64,000 nt of DNA from an uncultured Bacteroides sp. (GTDB lineage: Bacteria > Bacteroidota > Bacteroidia > Bacteroidales > Bacteroidaceae), in the NCBI RefSeq assembly GCF_959029255.1, contig NZ_CAUFUE010000007.1, positions 100,738 to 164,737 of the forward strand. Direction: 5' to 3'. Positions 41,917 to 50,859 of the stretch are shown in pieces. How positions within the stretch are numbered: position 1 is the first letter of the stretch; each line of letters opens with the position of its first letter. The translations under genes were made by a program, and so were the position numbers. The notes beneath the pieces were generated by a model that saw nothing but the letters and a program-made list of their open reading frames with translations, did not search any database and was not told the DNA's origin.

Positions 41917-42687
41917 ATGAAGTATATTCTCTTTTTTTATATTTTGTTCTCATTGTCCGGTTGCCGCCAACAGCAACATTCCGCACAGGAAACCACTGCC
42001 GGAGACAGCCGGAACGATGAACAAACCATTACCTCCACTCCCGTCCAGGAAGAGGAAGAAAAACCATCGCTTCCCGCCAAGAGCCGCACGGCACACTATC
42101 TGGACTCACTGGGTTTCATCAATATAGCCGAAGCGGACAGTACCATCGCCATCGAGCTGATGTATACCCGTGCCGATAACTTTACCGGACAAATCTTATA
42201 CAATGACTTGCACGAAGCCTACCTCCATCCCGATGCGATGGAAAGCCTCATAAAAGCGCAACAGCTTTTAAAAGAACTACATCCCGGCTATAGCCTCATC
42301 GTGTATGATGCGGCACGCCCCATGTCCATCCAGCAAACCCTATGGAACATCGTAAAAGGCACTTCCAAATACATCTATGTATCCAATCCCGCCCATGGCG
42401 GTGGCTTGCACAATTACGGTCTTGCCGTAGACCTCAGCATACTCGATGAAAACGGAATCCCCTTATCCATGGGAACCCCTGTGGACTATTTGGGCAAAGA
42501 AGCCCACATCACCCAAGAAGAACAATTAGTGAAAAGCGGCAAGATTACCGCCCGGGAACGGAATAACCGCCTGTTGCTGCGCCAAGTGATGAAGAAGGCC
42601 GGTTTCCGTCCGTTGCCAAGCGAATGGTGGCACTTCAACAGGTGTAGCAGACAGACTGCCAAAGAGAAATATCAAGTAATACCATAG
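41917..42687 (+). CDS. D-alanyl-D-alanine dipeptidase (M15D, VanX/DdpX-like) lipoprotein
   Basis: Zinc dipeptidase of peptidoglycan turnover, 256 aa from ATG 41917 (a TTG start at 41860 would fall within the promoter). Lipobox SLSGC puts Cys16 as lipid anchor; a low-complexity Gln/Glu linker follows. Catalytic pattern: HNYGLAVDLS (His and Asp zinc ligands), YDAARPMSIQQTLW (the family Arg), and EWWHFN near the end (catalytic Glu and third ligand His). The product would hydrolyse D-Ala-D-Ala or murein peptides outside the cytoplasmic membrane. There are no VanR/S/H/A genes nearby, so this is a housekeeping or nutrient role rather than a vancomycin cassette. Confidence 0.93.
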   Translation: MKYILFFYILFSLSGCRQQQHSAQETTAGDSRNDEQTITSTPVQEEEEKPSLPAKSRTAHYLDSLGFINIAEADSTIAIELMYTRADNFTGQILYNDLHEAYLHPDAMESLIKAQQLLKELHPGYSLIVYDAARPMSIQQTLWNIVKGTSKYIYVSNPAHGGGLHNYGLAVDLSILDENGIPLSMGTPVDYLGKEAHITQEEQLVKSGKITARERNNRLLLRQVMKKAGFRPLPSEWWHFNRCSRQTAKEKYQVIP

Positions 42688-42727
42688 ATAATCTTTATCT
42701 TTACACCGTAATTTATACTAAATCCCC

Positions 42728-43942
42728 ATGATGCTGACTGAAGAAACCCTCCGTTTTATCCGGGAACACCGCAATGACGACGTACGCAGCCTTGCCCTGC
42801 AAGCACGCAAATACCCTGGTGTAGATATGCCTGCCGCCATTACGCAGATAGCCGGCCATCAGGCTGCAAAGGAGAAAATACCGACTTGGGCTGGTATCGA
42901 AGACATCCGCTATCCGGTGCATTTGTCTCTGGAACAATGTTCCTCAGAAGCCACAGCCCGCTACAAAGCAGGAATCATCCGCACTTTTGCCGGAAGAGAG
43001 GACATATCTTCTTGGGACAGCCTCACCGACCTGACCGGCGGCTTCGGCATAGATTGCGCCTTCCTTTCTTCTTGTTTCAAGAAAGCGACATACGTGGAGC
43101 GGCAAGAGAGATTGTGCGAAATCGCTTCGCATAATTTCCCGCTGCTCGGCTTAAACCATATCACCGTTTCGCACGAAGACGGCATCGGGCATTTGCAGAA
43201 GATGTCTCCTGTCGATTGGATATTTATAGACCCTGCCCGCAGAGACGGCCACGGAGGGAAAACCGTAGCCATCAGTGACTGCGAACCGGATGTTGCAGCG
43301 CTGGAAGAGCTATTGCTTGAGAAGGCTCGGCATGTATTGGTAAAATTGTCCCCGATGCTGGACCTGACACTGGCATTGCATGACTTGAAGCATGTGCAGC
43401 AGGCACATATCGTCTCCGTAAGCAATGAATGCAAGGAGTTATTGCTTGTCTTGGGACATACGGAAGAAACGGAAAACATTCCCATTCACTGCATCAATAT
43501 TCCTAATTCGCAACCTATTCAGTCGCTTGTATTTACACGCCGGGAAGAAAAAGAACAGCCAGCCCGGTATACTGCTACCCTGAAAGCCTTTCTCTATGAA
43601 CCGAACGCTTCCATCCTGAAAGCAGGCGCTTTCCGAAGTATTTGCCATATATATAAGGTGGAGAAACTGCATCCCAACAGCCATCTCTACACTTCCGACG
43701 AATATATGCCGGACTTTCCCGGAAGGAAGTTCCGCATCACCAATAGCGGCAGTCTCAATAAAAAGGAAGTCAAGGAACTGCTGGGCGCGGAAAAGAAAGC
43801 TAACCTCACAGTACGCAACTTCCCCGCCAGTGTTGCCGAACTGCGTAAACGCCTGAAACTGGCGGAAGGTGGGGATAACTATCTGTTTGCCACCACCCTT
43901 GCCGACGACAAGAAGACACTGATAGCCTGCAAGCAAGTCTAA
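42728..43942 (+). CDS. SAM-dependent methyltransferase with THUMP-like domain
   Basis: Predicted RNA methyltransferase of 404 aa (start Met1 or Met2). The Rossmann core holds LTDLTGGFGIDCAFLSSCFK (SAM-binding motif I), TYVERQERLCEIASHNFPLL, DWIFIDPARRDGHGGKTVAI (motif IV, DPAR in place of DPPY) and HVLVKLSPMLDLTLALHDL. The C-terminal 75 residues (FPGRKFRITNSGSLNKKEVK, ANLTVRNFPASVAELRKRLK) match the THUMP-like domain of Bacteroidota class I methyltransferases. The N-terminal 100 residues are helical (TLRFIREHRNDDVRSLALQA). Substrate is unknown; tRNA or rRNA is likely. It starts 40 bp after the dipeptidase gene, with a weak TATCTTTA upstream. Confidence 0.9.
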   Translation: MMLTEETLRFIREHRNDDVRSLALQARKYPGVDMPAAITQIAGHQAAKEKIPTWAGIEDIRYPVHLSLEQCSSEATARYKAGIIRTFAGREDISSWDSLTDLTGGFGIDCAFLSSCFKKATYVERQERLCEIASHNFPLLGLNHITVSHEDGIGHLQKMSPVDWIFIDPARRDGHGGKTVAISDCEPDVAALEELLLEKARHVLVKLSPMLDLTLALHDLKHVQQAHIVSVSNECKELLLVLGHTEETENIPIHCINIPNSQPIQSLVFTRREEKEQPARYTATLKAFLYEPNASILKAGAFRSICHIYKVEKLHPNSHLYTSDEYMPDFPGRKFRITNSGSLNKKEVKELLGAEKKANLTVRNFPASVAELRKRLKLAEGGDNYLFATTLADDKKTLIACKQV

Positions 43943-44017
43943 AGAAACCGGAGTAGCGCCGGAGCAAAGTTTCCCTTCGGATGGCGGTGCAAGTTGATAT
44001 AAGTGCAGCTAGGATTT

Positions 44018-44337
44018 TTCTTTCACCACAGAGGACACAGAGGGCACAGAGGTTAAATCTTTTAGACGCGGATGGCGCGGATGACGCGGATTTTTTATTC
44101 TGTTACTATCTGTCATGCTGAGTGAAGTCGAAGCATCTTTTCTCTATTGATATAGAAAAGGAATGAGATCTTTCGACAGGCTCAAGATGACAGATAGTAA
44201 CAGAATAAAAAATCTGCGCCATCTACGTCTGAAAAATCAGAGACACAGCGCAGCCTTAAATCCGCGTCTTCCGCGTAATTCGCGCCTAAAAGATTAAAAA
44301 AACTGTGAGACTCTGTGCCCTCCGTAGTGAACGAAAA
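44018..44337. repeat. Large nested palindromic element (CACAGAGG / CCGCG type)
   Basis: The 657 bp between 43942 and 44600 hold no gene. The inner arms 44090-44116 and 44187-44213 are perfect 27-bp inverted repeats (ATTTTTTATTCTGTTACTAT type). Outside, CACCACAGAGGACACAGAGG (left) faces a degenerate CTGTGCCCTCCGTAGTGAA (right), and CGCGGATGGCGCGGATGACG faces CCGCGTCTTCCGCGTAATTCG. The loop includes GCTGAGTGAAGTCGAAGCAT and a CTTTCGACAGGCTCA repeat. The element is a composite of dispersed Bacteroides repeats. Confidence 0.8.
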
Positions 44338-44408
44338 ATTATCATTCACATCCCTCTTCATCAACTTACGAAACCTGAATAATATAAAACAGCTTCCTAT
44401 AAACCCTG

Positions 44409-44498
44409 TTTGTGCCACTCTATTGGCACAGTCTTGCCACTTCATTGGCACAGCCTTGCCAATTGAGTGGCAAAGTTGTGCCAATAGAGTGGCACAAA
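44409..44498. repeat. TTGTGCCAC-family nested palindrome, copy 2
   Basis: Outer arms 44409-44430 and 44477-44498 are perfect 22-bp inverted repeats (TTTGTGCCACTCTATTGGCA type). Inner units CTTGCCACTTCATTGGCAC and CTTGCCAATTGAGTGGCAA match copy 1 (31701-31788) read in reverse. In copy 1 the arm core is CCC/GGG; here it is CTC/GAG, a compensatory change. Confidence 0.85.
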
Positions 44499-44540
44499 TA
44501 TGTTTCTTATGTTCCTGATGCAATTATGTAAGCATCAGAT

Positions 44541-44570
44541 ATTGTATAACGCTGAAAATCGCTACCTTTG
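44541..44570 (+). promoter_or_regulatory. Promoter of ABC-F gene
   Basis: ATTG (44541-44544), 18 nt, TACCTTTG (44563-44570). Transcription would start near 44578, past the TTG at 44576, so ATG 44600 is the start codon. Confidence 0.68.
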
Positions 44571-44599
44571 CAGTCTTGAACGCTAAATTCATTGACACT

Positions 44600-46567
44600 A
44601 TGATATCTGTAGAAGGACTGAAGGTAGAATTTAATGCCACCCCTCTGTTCGAAGACGTCTCATACGTTATAAACAAGAAAGACCGCATAGCTCTTGTCGG
44701 CAAGAATGGTGCCGGCAAGTCCACCATGCTCAAGATATTGGCGGGCATCCAGCAGCCCACTTCCGGCGTTGTTGCCGTTCCCCGCGAATGTACCATCGGA
44801 TACTTGCCCCAAGTGATGATACTCAGTGACGAGCGCACCGTGATGCAGGAGGCGGAACTTGCCTTTGAGCATATCTTTGAGATGCAGGCGGACATCGAGC
44901 GCATGAACCGGCAGCTTGCCGAACGCACCGACTATGACAGCGAGGACTACCAGAAACTGATTGACCGCTTCACCCACGAGAACGAACGCTTCCTGATGAT
45001 GGGCGGCACCAACTACCGCGCCGAGATAGAGCGCACGCTCCAAGGGCTGGGCTTCAGCCGGGAAGACTTCGACCGCTCCACGAGCGAGTTCTCCGGTGGA
45101 TGGCGCATGCGCATCGAGCTTGCCAAGTTGCTGCTCCGCCGCCCGGACGTGTTGCTGCTCGACGAGCCTACGAACCACCTCGACATAGAGAGCATCCAGT
45201 GGCTGGAGACATTCCTTTCCACCCGCGCCAATGCGGTGGTGCTCGTGAGCCACGACCGCGCTTTCCTCAACAACGTCACCACCCGTACCATCGAGATAAC
45301 CTGCGGACGCATCTATGACTATAAGGTGAAGTACGACGAGTTTGTGACGCTTCGCAAGGAACGCCGCGAACAGCAGCTCCGGGCTTACGAAAACCAGCAG
45401 AAGCAGATACAGGACACGGAAGATTTCATTGAACGCTTCCGCTACAAAGCCACCAAGGCGGTGCAGGTGCAGAGCCGCATCAAGCAGCTCGAAAAGATAG
45501 AGCGCATCGAGGTGGACGAGGAAGACAATTCTTCCTTGCGGTTGAAGTTTGTTTGCAGCAGCCGCAGCGGTAATTACCCCGTTATCTGCGAGGACGTCAG
45601 CAAGGCATACGGCGAGCATGTCATCTTCCACGATGTCAATCTCACGATTAACCGGGGCGAGAAGATTGCTTTCGTCGGAAAGAACGGTGAGGGTAAGTCC
45701 ACGCTTGTGAAGTGTATCATGGACGAGATTACGGACTATACCGGGAAACTGACCTTGGGACACAACGTGCAGATAGGGTATTTTGCCCAGAACCAGGCGC
45801 AACTGCTGGATGAAAATCTGACCGTATTCGACACGATTGACCGTGTGGCGGTGGGAGATATCCGCCTTAAAATCCGTGATATCCTCGGCGCTTTCATGTT
45901 TGGCGGCGAAGCCTCGGACAAGAAGGTGAAAGTGCTCTCCGGCGGGGAGCGTACCCGTCTTGCCATGATAAAGCTGTTACTGGAACCGGTGAACTTCCTG
46001 ATTCTGGACGAGCCGACGAATCATCTCGACATGCGTTCCAAGGATGTGTTGAAGGAGGCTATCCGCGATTTTGACGGTACGGTGATAATTGTCAGCCACG
46101 ACCGTGATTTTCTGGACGGACTTGCGACTAAAGTGTATGAGTTCGGCGGAGGACTTGTGAAAGAGCATCTATGCGGAATCTATGAATTCCTGCAAAAGAA
46201 GCAGATAGAGAGCCTGAACGAGTTGCAGAAATCTCCTTCGCTCTCCGCTTCGTCTTCCGGCGGAAAGCCTTCCCAGGCAAATGCGGCGTCCGAAGGAATG
46301 CAGGCATCGCCCGCCAAGCTCTCCTACGAGGAGCAAAAGGAATTCAACAAGAAGCTGAAGAAACTGGAACGCCGTGTGGCGGATTGCGAAGCGGAGATTG
46401 AGCAGACCGAATCTGCCATAGCCATCATAGAAGCGAAAATGGCTACGCCTGAGGGGGCTTCGGACATGACGCTTTACGAACAGCATACCCGTTTGAAGAA
46501 GCAGTTGGACAGCGTAATGGAGGAGTGGGAAACCGCTTCTACGGAACTGGAGGCGGCGAAAGAATGA
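44600..46567 (+). CDS. ABC-F family ATP-binding cassette protein
   Basis: Cytoplasmic ribosome-associated ATPase of 655 aa with two ABC domains and no membrane segments. Domain 1: Walker A ALVGKNGAGKSTMLKILAGI, ABC signature TSEFSGGWRMRIELAKLL, Walker B DVLLLDEPTNHLD. Domain 2: Walker A AFVGKNGEGKSTLVKCIMDE, signature KVLSGGERTRLAMIKLLLEP, Walker B NFLILDEPTNHLD. The inter-domain linker (about 235-320, YENQQKQIQDTEDFIERFRY) is the P-site tRNA interaction motif region. A charged coiled-coil C-terminus (LSYEEQKEFNKKLKKLERRV to the end) resembles Uup/YdiF proteins. Both Walker B glutamates are followed by PTNHLD, so both sites look active. Probable roles: translation factor or ribosome rescue; antibiotic resistance type is less likely. 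Confidence 0.96.
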   Translation: MISVEGLKVEFNATPLFEDVSYVINKKDRIALVGKNGAGKSTMLKILAGIQQPTSGVVAVPRECTIGYLPQVMILSDERTVMQEAELAFEHIFEMQADIERMNRQLAERTDYDSEDYQKLIDRFTHENERFLMMGGTNYRAEIERTLQGLGFSREDFDRSTSEFSGGWRMRIELAKLLLRRPDVLLLDEPTNHLDIESIQWLETFLSTRANAVVLVSHDRAFLNNVTTRTIEITCGRIYDYKVKYDEFVTLRKERREQQLRAYENQQKQIQDTEDFIERFRYKATKAVQVQSRIKQLEKIERIEVDEEDNSSLRLKFVCSSRSGNYPVICEDVSKAYGEHVIFHDVNLTINRGEKIAFVGKNGEGKSTLVKCIMDEITDYTGKLTLGHNVQIGYFAQNQAQLLDENLTVFDTIDRVAVGDIRLKIRDILGAFMFGGEASDKKVKVLSGGERTRLAMIKLLLEPVNFLILDEPTNHLDMRSKDVLKEAIRDFDGTVIIVSHDRDFLDGLATKVYEFGGGLVKEHLCGIYEFLQKKQIESLNELQKSPSLSASSSGGKPSQANAASEGMQASPAKLSYEEQKEFNKKLKKLERRVADCEAEIEQTESAIAIIEAKMATPEGASDMTLYEQHTRLKKQLDSVMEEWETASTELEAAKE

Positions 46568-46638
46568 AACGGTGGCATAGTTCCGGGAACGGAAATCCGA
46601 TATTTTGACCATAGCAAGTATTTTTAATAACATATAGT

Positions 46639-48675
46639 ATGAACGTGAAACATTATCTTCCCCTTGCAGCATTCTGCCTGATGGCAGGGGCTTGCAGCAC
46701 AGGCAAAAAGCAGGCTGAACTGACAGCAGGTATTCAGCTTGCCAACCTTGACACAACGGCTTTGCCGGGAACAGACTTCTACCAATACGCTTGTGGCGGC
46801 TGGATGAAGAACAACCCGATTCCTGCCGAGTACTCACAATATGGTTCATTTACCATCCTTGCGGAGAATAACCGTAAACAGATTCAGGGACTTATCGAAG
46901 AACTTGCCGCCACCCCGCATGAGGCGGGCAGCGTGGCACAGAAAATAGGCGACCTGTACAAAATCGTGATGGACAGCGTGAAACTGAACAAGGACGGCGT
47001 GGCTCCCATCCAGCCGGAGCTTGACCGCCTGGCTGCCCTGAAAGACAAAAGCGAACTCTATCCGCTACTGGGCGAAATGCAGAAGAAGGGAATTATTTCG
47101 TACAACGTGATGTATGTAGGCGCCGATGAAATGAACAGCAGCATGAATGCCGTACAGTCCTATCAAACGGGCTTGAGCATGGGCGAACGCGAGTATTATC
47201 TGGAAAACGATGAAGCTACCGCCAAAATCCGTGACGCTTTCCGCACCCACGTACAGAAGATGTACCAACTGGCCGGTTTCGATGAAGCCACTGCCAAGAA
47301 GGGCGTGGAGGTTGTGATGGATGTAGAGACCCGTCTTGCCAAGGCTTTCCGCTCGCGTACGGAACTGCGGGACCCGCATGCCAACTACAATAAGATGACC
47401 CTCGAAGAGTTGAAAAAGAACTATCCCACTTTCGACTGGGACGCTTATCTGTCCGCCCTGGGCCTGAAGGATGTGAAAGAAATTATCATAGGCCAGCCTG
47501 CTTCACTGAAGGCCGCCGCCGAAATTCTGGACACGCTGCCCATCGACCAGCAAAGCCTCTACCTGCAATGGAAACTGATTGATGCCGCCGCAGGTACCTT
47601 GAACGATGCCATGGCCGAACAGAACTTCGACTTCTACAGCCGCACCATGAGAGGTACGCAGGAAATGCAACCCCGCTGGAAGAGAGCGGTAGGTACCGTG
47701 AGCTCCGCCCTGGGCGAAGCCGTAGGCCAGATGTACGTAGAGAAATATTTCCCTGCCGCCGCCAAGGAACGCATGGTGACTTTGGTAAAGAACTTGCAGG
47801 AAAGCCTGGGCGAACGCATCCAGAAACTCGAATGGATGGGCGACTCCACAAAGGTGAAAGCCTTGGAGAAACTGGCTACCTTCCACGTGAAAATCGGATA
47901 TCCCGACAAGTGGAAAGATTACACTACATTGGAAATCAAAGACGATTCTTACTGGGCAAATATGGAGCGCGCCAACGAGTGGAGCCATGGCGAAATGATA
48001 GCCAAAGCCGGTAAACCGGTGGATAAGGACGAGTGGCTGATGACTCCGCAGACCGTAAACGCTTATTACAACCCCACCACCAACGAAATCTGTTTCCCTG
48101 CCGCCATCCTGCAATATCCGTTCTTCGACATGAACGCGGACGATGCCTTCAACTACGGCGCCATCGGCGTGGTAATCGGCCATGAAATGACTCACGGATT
48201 CGACGACCAAGGCCGCCAATACGACAAGGACGGTAATTTGAAAGACTGGTGGACTGCGGAAGACTCCAAACGTTTCGACGAACGTGCCCAGGTGATGGTG
48301 AATGTATTCGACAGCATCGAAGTTGCTCCGGGCGTATATGGCAACGGGCGCATGACTTTGGGTGAGAACATCGCTGACCACGGTGGCCTCCAGGTTTCTT
48401 TCCAGGCATTCAAGAAAGCCACGGCTGCCAATCCGCTGCCCGAAATGGACGGCTTCACTCCCGAACAGCGTTTCTTCCTTGCGTACGCAGGTGTATGGGG
48501 CAACAACATCCGTCCCGAAGAAGTGCTGAACCGTACCAAGAGTGATGTCCATGCACTGGGCAAATGGCGTGTGGATGGCGCTCTGCCGCAAATCGGCGCA
48601 TGGTATGAAGCTTTCAACATCACGGAAAGCGACCCGATGTTTGTACCGGCAGAAAAGCGCGTTTCCATCTGGTAA
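46639..48675 (+). CDS. M13 family zinc metallopeptidase (PepO/neprilysin-like) lipoprotein
   Basis: Exported metallo-endopeptidase of 678 aa. Lipobox MAGAC (Cys19). N-terminal M13_N domain: ALPGTDFYQYACGGWMKNNP, GLSMGEREYYLENDEATAKI (about 40-420). C-terminal catalytic domain: VNAYYNPTTNEICFPAAILQ, VVIGHEMTHGFDDQGRQYD with HExxH at His515-His519, and GENIADHGGLQVSFQAF with Glu576 as third zinc ligand; NRTKSDVHALGKWRVDGALP and the terminal W are typical. All catalytic residues are present. It probably degrades peptides in the periplasm or on the surface. Own transcription unit; a terminator follows at 48731. Confidence 0.96.
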   Translation: MNVKHYLPLAAFCLMAGACSTGKKQAELTAGIQLANLDTTALPGTDFYQYACGGWMKNNPIPAEYSQYGSFTILAENNRKQIQGLIEELAATPHEAGSVAQKIGDLYKIVMDSVKLNKDGVAPIQPELDRLAALKDKSELYPLLGEMQKKGIISYNVMYVGADEMNSSMNAVQSYQTGLSMGEREYYLENDEATAKIRDAFRTHVQKMYQLAGFDEATAKKGVEVVMDVETRLAKAFRSRTELRDPHANYNKMTLEELKKNYPTFDWDAYLSALGLKDVKEIIIGQPASLKAAAEILDTLPIDQQSLYLQWKLIDAAAGTLNDAMAEQNFDFYSRTMRGTQEMQPRWKRAVGTVSSALGEAVGQMYVEKYFPAAAKERMVTLVKNLQESLGERIQKLEWMGDSTKVKALEKLATFHVKIGYPDKWKDYTTLEIKDDSYWANMERANEWSHGEMIAKAGKPVDKDEWLMTPQTVNAYYNPTTNEICFPAAILQYPFFDMNADDAFNYGAIGVVIGHEMTHGFDDQGRQYDKDGNLKDWWTAEDSKRFDERAQVMVNVFDSIEVAPGVYGNGRMTLGENIADHGGLQVSFQAFKKATAANPLPEMDGFTPEQRFFLAYAGVWGNNIRPEEVLNRTKSDVHALGKWRVDGALPQIGAWYEAFNITESDPMFVPAEKRVSIW

Positions 48676-48730
48676 ACGGACAGACCGCATCCGGAAGAAA
48701 AGATTTTCCGGGTATTGTCGATAAATAATA

Positions 48731-48783
48731 GTCAGGCAGGATATCCCCTTTTACAAGGCAGGATGTTCTGCCTGACCTTTTTT
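48731..48783 (+). terminator. Rho-independent terminator after M13 peptidase
   Basis: GTCAGGCAG (48731-48739) pairs with CTGCCTGAC (48768-48776), followed by CTTTTTTT. A further AAGG/CCTT pairing is possible in the loop. Confidence 0.85.
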
Positions 48784-48942
48784 TAAGAGCTGTATGAGAA
48801 AACAATATTTTCCTAGTAACCGACAGCCGTATGAAAGAAGCAAAGGTAAATTCGCATGAAGAAATGCCGGATTACAAATCCGCCGGAACGGGTATTCATA
48901 ACTTCTTGTGATGTTTGTTGAATTGACGCATAATAATTGTAT

Positions 48943-49470
48943 ATGGAAAATGTGAAAGAAATACCCTACGGTTTTTCCCACTTTGTGGAAGTGATGAGAC
49001 AGAATATGTATTTTGTGGACAAGACCCAGTATCTGCCGTTGCTTGAATCGCAGCCGCGAAATCTGTTCCTCATCCGTCCGCGCCGCTTCGGCAAGAGCAT
49101 CTTCCTGAGCATGATGAGCGCCTACTACGACATTGTCCGGAAAGACGAATTCCGGGAATTCTTCGGAAGCCTCTGGATAGGAAGTCACCCCACACCGCTG
49201 CAAGGCAAGTATCAGATTATGTCGTTCGACTTCTCGCGCGCCGGGACAGGCATGGGCAATTTGGAGGAAAACTTCAATGCCTATTGCAGCATCTGCATCG
49301 ACGCCTTTGCCGAAAAATACGCTGCCTGGTACAAAGAGGGATTCGCCGTGGAGCAGATTCACCGTTATGCCCAAGGCCCCAAGGTGCAGTTGATGTGCCG
49401 GGGGACGAAGCTGCATTGCATCGTGATGCAGTTCAGCGGTTGGGAACTGGCGAGGATGGAAGAGGTGTGA
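48943..49470 (+). pseudogene. AAA-ATPase/PD-(D/E)XK nuclease family gene with large internal deletion
   Basis: The 175-aa product keeps the N-terminal AAA-ATPase-like part: IPYGFSHFVEVMRQNMYFVD, KTQYLPLLES, Walker A-like FLIRPRRFGKSIFLSMMSAY and IMSFDFSRAGTGMGNLEENF. At about residue 135 (near base 49350) it jumps to what looks like the very end of the usual PD-(D/E)XK nuclease domain: EQIHRYAQGPKVQLMCRG, then LHCIVMQFSGWELARMEEV. Full-length relatives in Bacteroides are around 500 residues, so roughly 300-350 residues (ATPase C-part plus nuclease core) are missing, in frame. The remnant is unlikely to be active. Its ATG was chosen over an upstream TTG. The function of the intact family is not established. 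Confidence 0.8.
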
Positions 49471-49635
49471 CATCCCGATGCTATTTTCAGATAATGTTAA
49501 AAGTCCGGTTCATCGTGAAACAATCAACCTGCAAAGCTGTTTTAATCTTCTAATTGATATAGGAATAATCCTATTAATATAATAGTAATCGTATATGCAT
49601 ATCTAAAAGATTTTGACAACTAATCAAACAGCATT

Positions 49636-50364
49636 ATGAATTTAGATGAAATCCTTAATTACCGACGTTCCGTACGGGTATATGATAAAGAAAAGCCGAT
49701 AGACCCGGAAAGGGTTAAACATTGCCTGAAACTGGCAACACTGGCGCCCAACAGTTCGGACATGCAGCTTTGGGAGTTTTACCACATCACGCAACCCGAA
49801 TTACTGGCAAAAGTTTCAAGAGCCTGCCTCGACCAGAAAGCGACTGCCACCGCTGACCAAGTGGTTGTTTTTGTCGTGCGCCGCGATTGGTACAGGAAGC
49901 ATGCACGGTTTGTACTTGATTTTGAACGGGAGAATATCCGGCGATACAGCCCGAAAGAACGCCAAGCAAAACGCATCAAAGACCGGGAAGTGTACTACGG
50001 AATATTGATGCCGTTTGTATATGCCCGTTTTTTCGGGATATTAGGACTGTTCAGAAAACTGCTGGCTAATGTCATCAGCATCTTCCGCCCGATGATGCTC
50101 GAAGTTTCCGAAAATGACATACGCGTAACTGCCCATAAATCCTGTGCACTCGCCGCCCAGACGTTTATGATTGCCATGGCAAACGAAGGGTATGACACTT
50201 GCCCCTTGGAAGGCCTGGACAGCCGCCGGTTGAAAAGAATACTCAAATTGCCATACAGCGCTGAAATCAATATGGCTATCTCCTGCGGAATAAGAGACGG
50301 TAATAAGGGAATCTGGGGAGAACGGTGCAGGGTGCCGTTTGAAGAAGTTTACAGCAAACTATAG
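49636..50364 (+). CDS. Nitroreductase family protein
   Basis: FMN-dependent oxidoreductase fold, 242 aa. N-terminal LDEILNYRRSVRVYDKEKPI and HCLKLATLAPNSSDMQLWEF are the family's FMN phosphate-binding (RRSVR) and substrate-side motifs; ALAAQTFMIAMANEGYDTCP and MAISCGIRDGNKGIWGERCR supply the later flavin contacts. A longer insertion (about 85-150, with aromatic/hydrophobic FVYARFFGILGLFRKLLANV) is not typical and may contact membrane or partner. No signal peptide. Its 3' end overlaps the convergent DUF3795 gene by 6 bp. Confidence 0.92.
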   Translation: MNLDEILNYRRSVRVYDKEKPIDPERVKHCLKLATLAPNSSDMQLWEFYHITQPELLAKVSRACLDQKATATADQVVVFVVRRDWYRKHARFVLDFERENIRRYSPKERQAKRIKDREVYYGILMPFVYARFFGILGLFRKLLANVISIFRPMMLEVSENDIRVTAHKSCALAAQTFMIAMANEGYDTCPLEGLDSRRLKRILKLPYSAEINMAISCGIRDGNKGIWGERCRVPFEEVYSKL

Positions 50365-50691
50365 ATTTTCTCTTGCGCCGGGGGCATGCTGAAGAACCGC
50401 CCCCACGACCGGACAAGTATCCAATTGCTCACAGTCACCGCAAGTCTCAAAGCCCTTTCCCTGTACGCACTTACGGATGGCGCAATAATCGCTGCAATAG
50501 GCAAACTTCACCCCGTCCGTACGGCAACCCATACAATTGATGGTCTCAGCCGTAATCTCCGGTGCATTGTTCATCACGCTCCACTCTCCGGCGGTTTTCT
50601 CTCTCAGCTCATTGTCATTATTGACAGTAGCAATGCGGGCAGCGCAATTTTCGCAATCCAGTCCGCAACAAGCAATCAGTTGTTTCATCAT
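50359..50691 (-). CDS. DUF3795 cysteine-rich small protein
   Basis: About 110-aa cytoplasmic protein starting MMKQLIACCGLDCENCAARI. A longer reading frame upstream lacks the conserved start region, so the ATG at 50691 (or 50688) is preferred. Cysteines are arranged as CCxxDCxxC, CMGC, YCSDYCAIRKC and CGDCEQLDTC, the DUF3795 pattern; a metal or iron-sulfur cluster is likely. Function is unknown. It converges on the nitroreductase gene and both may be redox-related, which is only a guess. Confidence 0.88.
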   Translation of the reverse strand: MMKQLIACCGLDCENCAARIATVNNDNELREKTAGEWSVMNNAPEITAETINCMGCRTDGVKFAYCSDYCAIRKCVQGKGFETCGDCEQLDTCPVVGAVLQHAPGARENL

Positions 50692-50859
50692 TCTGAGGTT
50701 ATGCATTGGCAAGGTTTTCCTTACATTGAATTTCTTTAGATTTGCACATTCACACTCACTTGAATCATCAGTAGAAACAGAAAGGGAGAGCATGAAGATA
50801 ATGCCGGTCAAACCCCTGCATGCGGACAAAGATAAGAAATTAATCGGGAAGTGAAACAA

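Noticed and set aside
41917..42687. Vancomycin-resistance cassette
   Set aside because: The VanX-like dipeptidase is alone; no VanH, VanA-type ligase or VanRS genes are near, and it is a lipoprotein.
44176..44523. Small ORFs across the palindromic elements
   Set aside because: Both strands give open frames simply because the region is an inverted repeat; no signal peptide or motif.
44660..45802. 380-codon minus-strand open frame
   Set aside because: Antisense to the ABC-F ATPase with complete Walker and signature motifs.
47503..48690. 395-codon minus-strand open frame
   Set aside because: Antisense to the M13 peptidase, which keeps HExxH and ENIAD motifs.
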